A stretch of 15,727 bases of DNA, from NCBI GenBank assembly GCA_018660965.1, contig JABJJH010000187.1:1-15727 (forward strand), given 5' to 3'. The translations under genes were made by a program, and so were the position numbers. The notes under the pieces are model-generated. The model saw nothing but the letters and a program-made list of their open reading frames with translations. It was not told the DNA's origin and did not search any database. Positions within the stretch are counted from its first letter, which is position 1. Each line of letters starts with the position of its first letter. Source of the DNA: Rhodospirillaceae bacterium. Lineage in GTDB: Bacteria > Pseudomonadota > Alphaproteobacteria > UBA8366 > GCA-2717185. Shown here in pieces: positions 12,178-15,727 of the stretch.

Positions 12178-13133
12178 GCTTTACCGTTCACATGCGGTCG
12201 CAAGGCGGCGTAGACCGTCGAGTGAATTGGCGTCGGCACACCCACTTGCGCGCCCAACCGATGCACCGCGCCGGACAACCATTCCACCTCAAGGCGCCGC
12301 CCGCGTTCCAGATCGACCGCGAGCGAGGCCTTGATCGGCGCGGAGGAATCCAGCCAATCCATGGAGCGTTCGATGATGTCGTCCGGCAAATAGACGTCCA
12401 TCGCCCGGCCCACGGCGACCGATTCCCGCATCGCGTCGCGATACACCGCGCGCATGACCGGATCGGCCCGCACGACGCCGGTGTCCTCGCCGCTGAGCGA
12501 AGTCATGCCGCTATTGGCGGTCAGCAAAACGAATTTCGACCACAACATGGTTTGCATGGCCGGGGTCACCGCCGTTTCAATTCCGGCGTCTTTAAGGGTT
12601 TTCGCGAAGGCCGTGGCGCGGCGGCTGATCGTTCCGTCCGGTTCGCCGAATTCGATTTTCGCCATCTGGTTGTTGCGCTTGACCACGCCGGGTTCAACGA
12701 TGGTCGCGGAAATATACGCCGCGCCGCCCAGGGCCTGGCCCAGGCCCGGCGCGGGACCCGTGCTCGGCTCCGCGCCCAAAACGGAATTAATCATATCGAC
12801 GCTTTCGACGCCGTTCTGCAGTGTGACGACCATCGTATTGTTGCCCATCAACGGTTTGCATAGTTCAGCAGCGTGGATGGTGTCGTACATCTTGACGCAA
12901 AACAAAACCGCATCCACCGGACCAATTTCCGCCGGGTCATCCGTCGCGTTGACCGAGTCGACCGTGAAATCGGCGCCGCCAAATTCCTGAACCCGCAAAC
13001 CGTTATTCCGCATGGCGTCGAGATGCGCGCCGCGCGCGATAAAGACGACATCGGCGCCCGCGCGCGCCAGGCACGCGCCGTAATACGCACCGATGCCACC
13101 CGCCCCCATGATTGCGATACGCATTTCCGACAT
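12174..13133 (-). CDS. Ketopantoate reductase (PanE/ApbA) family protein
   Basis: The 319-aa product resembles 2-dehydropantoate 2-reductase, which makes pantoate with NADPH in CoA synthesis. The N-terminal Rossmann motif is RIAIMGAGGIGAYYGACLAR (GxGxxG at 10-15). LQNGV (105-109) is the conserved substrate-side loop. WSKFVLLTANSG contains Lys200, in the place of the catalytic Lys. The Asn normally four residues later is Leu204 here, although Asn207 is nearby. DLERGRRLEVEWLSGAV is the C-terminal family block. It may therefore be a paralogue acting on another 2-oxoacid. The ATG at 13133 is preferred because AAGGA lies 8 nt upstream; the ATG at 13139 would be only 2 nt from it. It lies 20 nt after aacS and overlaps the DMT gene. 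Confidence 0.85.
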   Translation of the reverse strand: MSEMRIAIMGAGGIGAYYGACLARAGADVVFIARGAHLDAMRNNGLRVQEFGGADFTVDSVNATDDPAEIGPVDAVLFCVKMYDTIHAAELCKPLMGNNTMVVTLQNGVESVDMINSVLGAEPSTGPAPGLGQALGGAAYISATIVEPGVVKRNNQMAKIEFGEPDGTISRRATAFAKTLKDAGIETAVTPAMQTMLWSKFVLLTANSGMTSLSGEDTGVVRADPVMRAVYRDAMRESVAVGRAMDVYLPDDIIERSMDWLDSSAPIKASLAVDLERGRRLEVEWLSGAVHRLGAQVGVPTPIHSTVYAALRPHVNGKA

Positions 13134-13153
13134 CAGCATCGTCCTTCGTATGA

Positions 13154-15109
13154 TTAAACCGTCTGTAATTCGGGAAGGTCGCTGTACAAATCCAACGCTT
13201 CCGGATTGGCCAGGGCTTCCTGATTCTTCACCGCGCGGCCATGGACGACATCGCGCACCGCAAGTTCGGTGATCTTGCCGGACCGGGTGCGCGGAATGTC
13301 GGCGACCTGGACGATCTTGGCGGGCACATGGCGCGGCGTGCAGTTTTGCCGGATGCGTTTGCGGATGCGGTCGCGCAAGCCATCATCCAGCACCGCACCG
13401 TCGCGCAACACGGCGAACAGGACGACGCGCGTGTCGTTGTCCCAATCCTGCCCGATGACGAGCCCTTCGACGATTTCGTCGAGCTGTTCGACCTGACGAT
13501 AAATTTCCGCCGTGCCGATGCGCACGCCGCCGGGGTTCAAGGTGGCGTCTGAACGCCCGTAAATGACATAGCCGCCATTTTCGGTCAGTTCCAGAAAATC
13601 GCCGTGCCGCCAGATATTGGGAAACTTGTCGAAATAGGCGTCGTGATATCGTGCGCCGGACGCATCGTCCCAGAAATACAACGGCATGGTGGGAAAGGGT
13701 TTGACGCAAACCAGTTCGCCCTTATCGCCGCGAACGGCATTGCCGTCATCGTCGAACACCTCGACCGCCATGCCCAGAAGCCGCGCCTGAATTTCACCGC
13801 GATGAACCGGTCCGACAGGGTTGCCGCCCAGAAAACAGCCGACAATGTCGGTGCCCCCGGCAATCGACGACAGGCATATATCTTTCTTCACATGGTCGTA
13901 GACGTAGTCGAAACCTTCCGCTGCCAGCGGCGACCCGGTCGACGTCATGGTTCGCACGCTCGACAAATCATGCGTCTCCATCGGACGCAACCCGGCTTTG
14001 GCGAGCGCATCGATATATTTCGCCGACGTGCCGAACAGGGTCATTTTCGTGGCGTCGGCGAAATCGAACAGGACGTTGCCGTCGGGATAAAACGGCGATC
14101 CGTCATACAACAACACCGTCGCCCGGGCCGCCAACCCCGACACCAGCCAGTTCCACATCATCCACCCGCAGGTGGTGAAATAGAACACGCGGTCGTCGGG
14201 TTTGATGTCGCAATGAAGCACGTGTTCCTTCAGATGCATCAGCAACACGCCGCCTGCGCCATGGACAATGCATTTGGGTTTTCCCGTCGTGCCAGACGAA
14301 TACATGATGTAGACGGGCGCATCGAACGGCATTTGTTCGAAGTCGATATCCGTCGCCGTATAGGGCGCGGTCACGTCGCGCAGGGTCACCGCGTTTGGAA
14401 TGGTCGACACGTCGGGGTCGTCGTCGACCAGCGGGCAGACGATGACCTTGCGCAATGATGGCAGTTGGGTGGCGAAAGACGCCACGCGATCACGCGAATC
14501 ATGACTCCGTCCATTGTAAAAATACCCGTCGGCGGTGAAGAGCACGACCGGCTCCACCTGACCGAAGCGGTCCAGCACGCCGCGTTCGCCGAAATCGGGC
14601 GAACAGGATGTCCACACCGCGCCCAGCGACGTCGTCGCCAGCATCGCGATGATCGCGTCGGGCATGTTGGGGATGAACCCGGCGCAACGGTCGCCGGGCC
14701 CAACGCCCAAATCCCGCAAGGCCTGCGCCAGACGCGACACCGCGTCGTATAGTTCGCGCCACGACAGTTCGCGGCGCACCTTGTCTTCGGCCTGAAAAAT
14801 CAGCGCGGGCCCGTCGTCGCGCCGCTTCAGCATGTTTTCGGCGAAGTTCATCCGCGCGTCGGGAAAAAATTTTGCGCCCGGCATCTTGTCGCCGTCGATC
14901 AGGACCCGATCACCCCAGCTTTCCGCGACCGCCCCGCAAAAATCGCGAACGCTGACCCAGAATTTTTCCATCTCGGTTATCGAAAAGTCATGCAACGCGG
15001 CGTAATCAGGCAAGGTCACGGCCCATTGGTCTTCGACCGCTGCGCGAAACGCCGTCAGGTTCGCATTCGCGATTTTGTCCGCCGACGGCGTCCATAATGG
15101 CTCGACCAT
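13154..15109 (-). CDS. aacS: Acetoacetyl-CoA synthetase (acetoacetate-CoA ligase)
   Basis: The 651-aa product is a normal-length acetoacetyl-CoA synthetase, which activates acetoacetate with ATP and CoA in the cytosol. Motifs in order: WTSCSPDFGERGV (166-178); the P-loop YIMYSSGTTGKPKCIVHG with SSGTTGKPK at 271-279; FYFTTCGWMMWNWLVSGLA (309-327); SIAGGTDIVGCFLGGNP (415-431); WRHGDFLELTENGGYVIYGR and SDATLNPGGVRIGTAEIY (500-537); and RTRSGKITELAVRD with the catalytic Lys612. The ATG at 15109 has GGAGAGGGG just upstream; a longer frame to 15247 adds 46 residues of unrelated sequence. It heads a minus-strand operon with the ketopantoate-reductase-like and DMT genes. The role is probably use of acetoacetate from ketone-body, leucine or PHB breakdown. 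Confidence 0.95.
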   Translation of the reverse strand: MVEPLWTPSADKIANANLTAFRAAVEDQWAVTLPDYAALHDFSITEMEKFWVSVRDFCGAVAESWGDRVLIDGDKMPGAKFFPDARMNFAENMLKRRDDGPALIFQAEDKVRRELSWRELYDAVSRLAQALRDLGVGPGDRCAGFIPNMPDAIIAMLATTSLGAVWTSCSPDFGERGVLDRFGQVEPVVLFTADGYFYNGRSHDSRDRVASFATQLPSLRKVIVCPLVDDDPDVSTIPNAVTLRDVTAPYTATDIDFEQMPFDAPVYIMYSSGTTGKPKCIVHGAGGVLLMHLKEHVLHCDIKPDDRVFYFTTCGWMMWNWLVSGLAARATVLLYDGSPFYPDGNVLFDFADATKMTLFGTSAKYIDALAKAGLRPMETHDLSSVRTMTSTGSPLAAEGFDYVYDHVKKDICLSSIAGGTDIVGCFLGGNPVGPVHRGEIQARLLGMAVEVFDDDGNAVRGDKGELVCVKPFPTMPLYFWDDASGARYHDAYFDKFPNIWRHGDFLELTENGGYVIYGRSDATLNPGGVRIGTAEIYRQVEQLDEIVEGLVIGQDWDNDTRVVLFAVLRDGAVLDDGLRDRIRKRIRQNCTPRHVPAKIVQVADIPRTRSGKITELAVRDVVHGRAVKNQEALANPEALDLYSDLPELQTV

Positions 15110-15185
15110 GCCCCTCTCCTTGTTCCCTATGACCTTTGATGGTTTGGATAACATGACCCGGCAGTCACGCCAACGGTGCGGGGCG

Positions 15186-15536
15186 TTATTCCCGTTCCGG
15201 ATTCGACAGCGCCTGCGCGGCGCGTTCCCGGTGCACGTCGGTGACATGCTCTTGAACCGACCGCCACGCCAACCAGAACACCGCCGCGTCGTCGGTAAAG
15301 CCCAGCCCCGCGAGGAAATCCGGAATCATGTCGATCGGCGCGATGAAATACGCCAGCGCCCCGAACAACACCGCCTTCGTGCGCGCCGGCGTTGCGGAAT
15401 CCGTGGCGCAATACCACGCCGCCACGGCTTCCCGGGCGAACGATACGCGTCCGGCGATGGCTTTCATTTTGTCCCAAAACCCGCTCCGAACCATGCGTTC
15501 GTTGAAGCGACCCTGGCCAAGGGCGTTGTTTGTCAT
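15186..15536 (-). CDS. DUF1232 (YkvA-like) membrane protein
   Basis: The 116-aa product has the DUF1232 core RTKAVLFGALAYFIAPIDMI, PDFLAGLGFTDDAAVFWLAW. It is a hydrophobic hairpin with the conserved Y-x-I-x-P-x-D-x-I-P-D and DD signatures, so probably membrane-associated. The N-terminal 40 residues are basic and polar. The function of the family is unknown. I chose the ATG at 15536; a GTG at 15554 would add six residues, and neither has a clear SD. It lies 76 nt upstream of aacS on the same strand, so it may share a transcript, but the gap is larger than within the operon. The SDR at 15620 diverges from it. Confidence 0.85.
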   Translation of the reverse strand: MTNNALGQGRFNERMVRSGFWDKMKAIAGRVSFAREAVAAWYCATDSATPARTKAVLFGALAYFIAPIDMIPDFLAGLGFTDDAAVFWLAWRSVQEHVTDVHRERAAQALSNPERE

Positions 15537-15619
15537 GTCTAACAATATGGGCACGGTGGCGGCGCTCTGCTATACCCCCGCCAACTCTTTGCTCTTAAAA
15601 ATCACAGGATAATGGGACC

Positions 15620-15727
15620 ATGGACTTACACGGCATACCGGCGATCGTGACCGGCGGCGCTTCCGGACTGGGCGCCGGGGCGGCGCGGGCGCTGGCAAAG
15701 GGCGGCGCCAAGGTCGCGATCCTCGAC
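15620..15727 (+). CDS. Classical SDR, N-terminal part (runs off the window)
   Basis: Thirty-six codons are present. IPAIVTGGASGLGAGAARAL is an intact TGxxxGxG NAD-binding motif, followed by AKGGAKVAILD, whose Asp at the end of strand 2 suggests NAD(H) preference. The MDLHGIPAIVTGGASGLG type of start is common in 3-hydroxyacyl-CoA dehydrogenase type 2 / HSD17B10-like enzymes of alphaproteobacteria. That assignment is tentative because the catalytic region is outside the window. AGGATAATGGGA upstream could serve as SD. It would fit functionally with acyl-CoA metabolism next to aacS. Confidence 0.85.
   Translation, partial: MDLHGIPAIVTGGASGLGAGAARALAKGGAKVAILD

Noticed and set aside
13604..14458. 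284-codon plus-strand frame inside aacS
   Set aside because: Antisense shadow of the conserved ligase core.
15110..15247. 46-residue N-terminal extension of acetoacetyl-CoA synthetase
   Set aside because: The ATG at 15109 has a strong SD and gives the normal family length; the extension runs into the DUF1232 gene.

Overview
The window is GC-rich and densely coded. It reads as chromosomal DNA of an alphaproteobacterium, most likely Rhodospirillales-like. The grounds are an argG/rlmN neighbourhood, an IalB-family periplasmic protein, DUF1127 and DUF2061 proteins, many SDR/TIM-barrel/LysR accessory-metabolism genes, and purine-rich Shine-Dalgarno (SD) sites. The taxonomic call is inference. No rRNA, tRNA, transposase, integrase, CRISPR array or phage gene is visible.

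Layout. 1-3000: start of argG (minus strand, with a good promoter and two leader hairpins), an RraA-like aldolase-family gene (plus), then an atypical SDR and rlmN (minus, likely one operon). 3143-3822: a small acidic protein and a DUF2061 membrane protein. 3732-5041: an 80-bp direct repeat of the DUF2061 3' end brackets about 1.1 kb holding one unrecognised membrane-anchored coiled-coil protein and a very AT-rich promoter-like patch; this is the most anomalous part. 5212-6916: a xylose-isomerase-like TIM-barrel protein (minus) divergent from a periplasmic-binding-protein-like protein that lacks a signal peptide, followed at once by a SAM methyltransferase (6927-7721). 7751-8796: an IalB-like secreted protein overlapping a SpoU/TrmH-type RNA methyltransferase. 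8882-11278: a quinone-oxidoreductase-like MDR protein, a DUF1127 protein and a GcvA-like LysR regulator. 11275-15109 (minus): acetoacetyl-CoA synthetase, a ketopantoate-reductase-like protein and a DMT/EamA exporter in a tight operon. 15186-15727: a DUF1232 protein and the start of a second SDR.

Functional themes. Argininosuccinate synthesis and RNA modification (rlmN, SpoU) form the housekeeping core. Around it sit small-molecule metabolism genes (aldolase, SDRs, TIM barrel, MDR, acetoacetate activation) with their own regulator and exporter. I see no convincing multi-gene defence or other novel system.

The unusual signals lie at gene 3' ends. Two convergent junctions (rraA-like/SDR and methyltransferase/ialB-like) are filled with short tandem duplications of the stop-codon-containing tails of the flanking genes. 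Two other genes (DUF2061 and TIM barrel) end in a four-run G-quadruplex motif on the mRNA strand that spans the stop codon.
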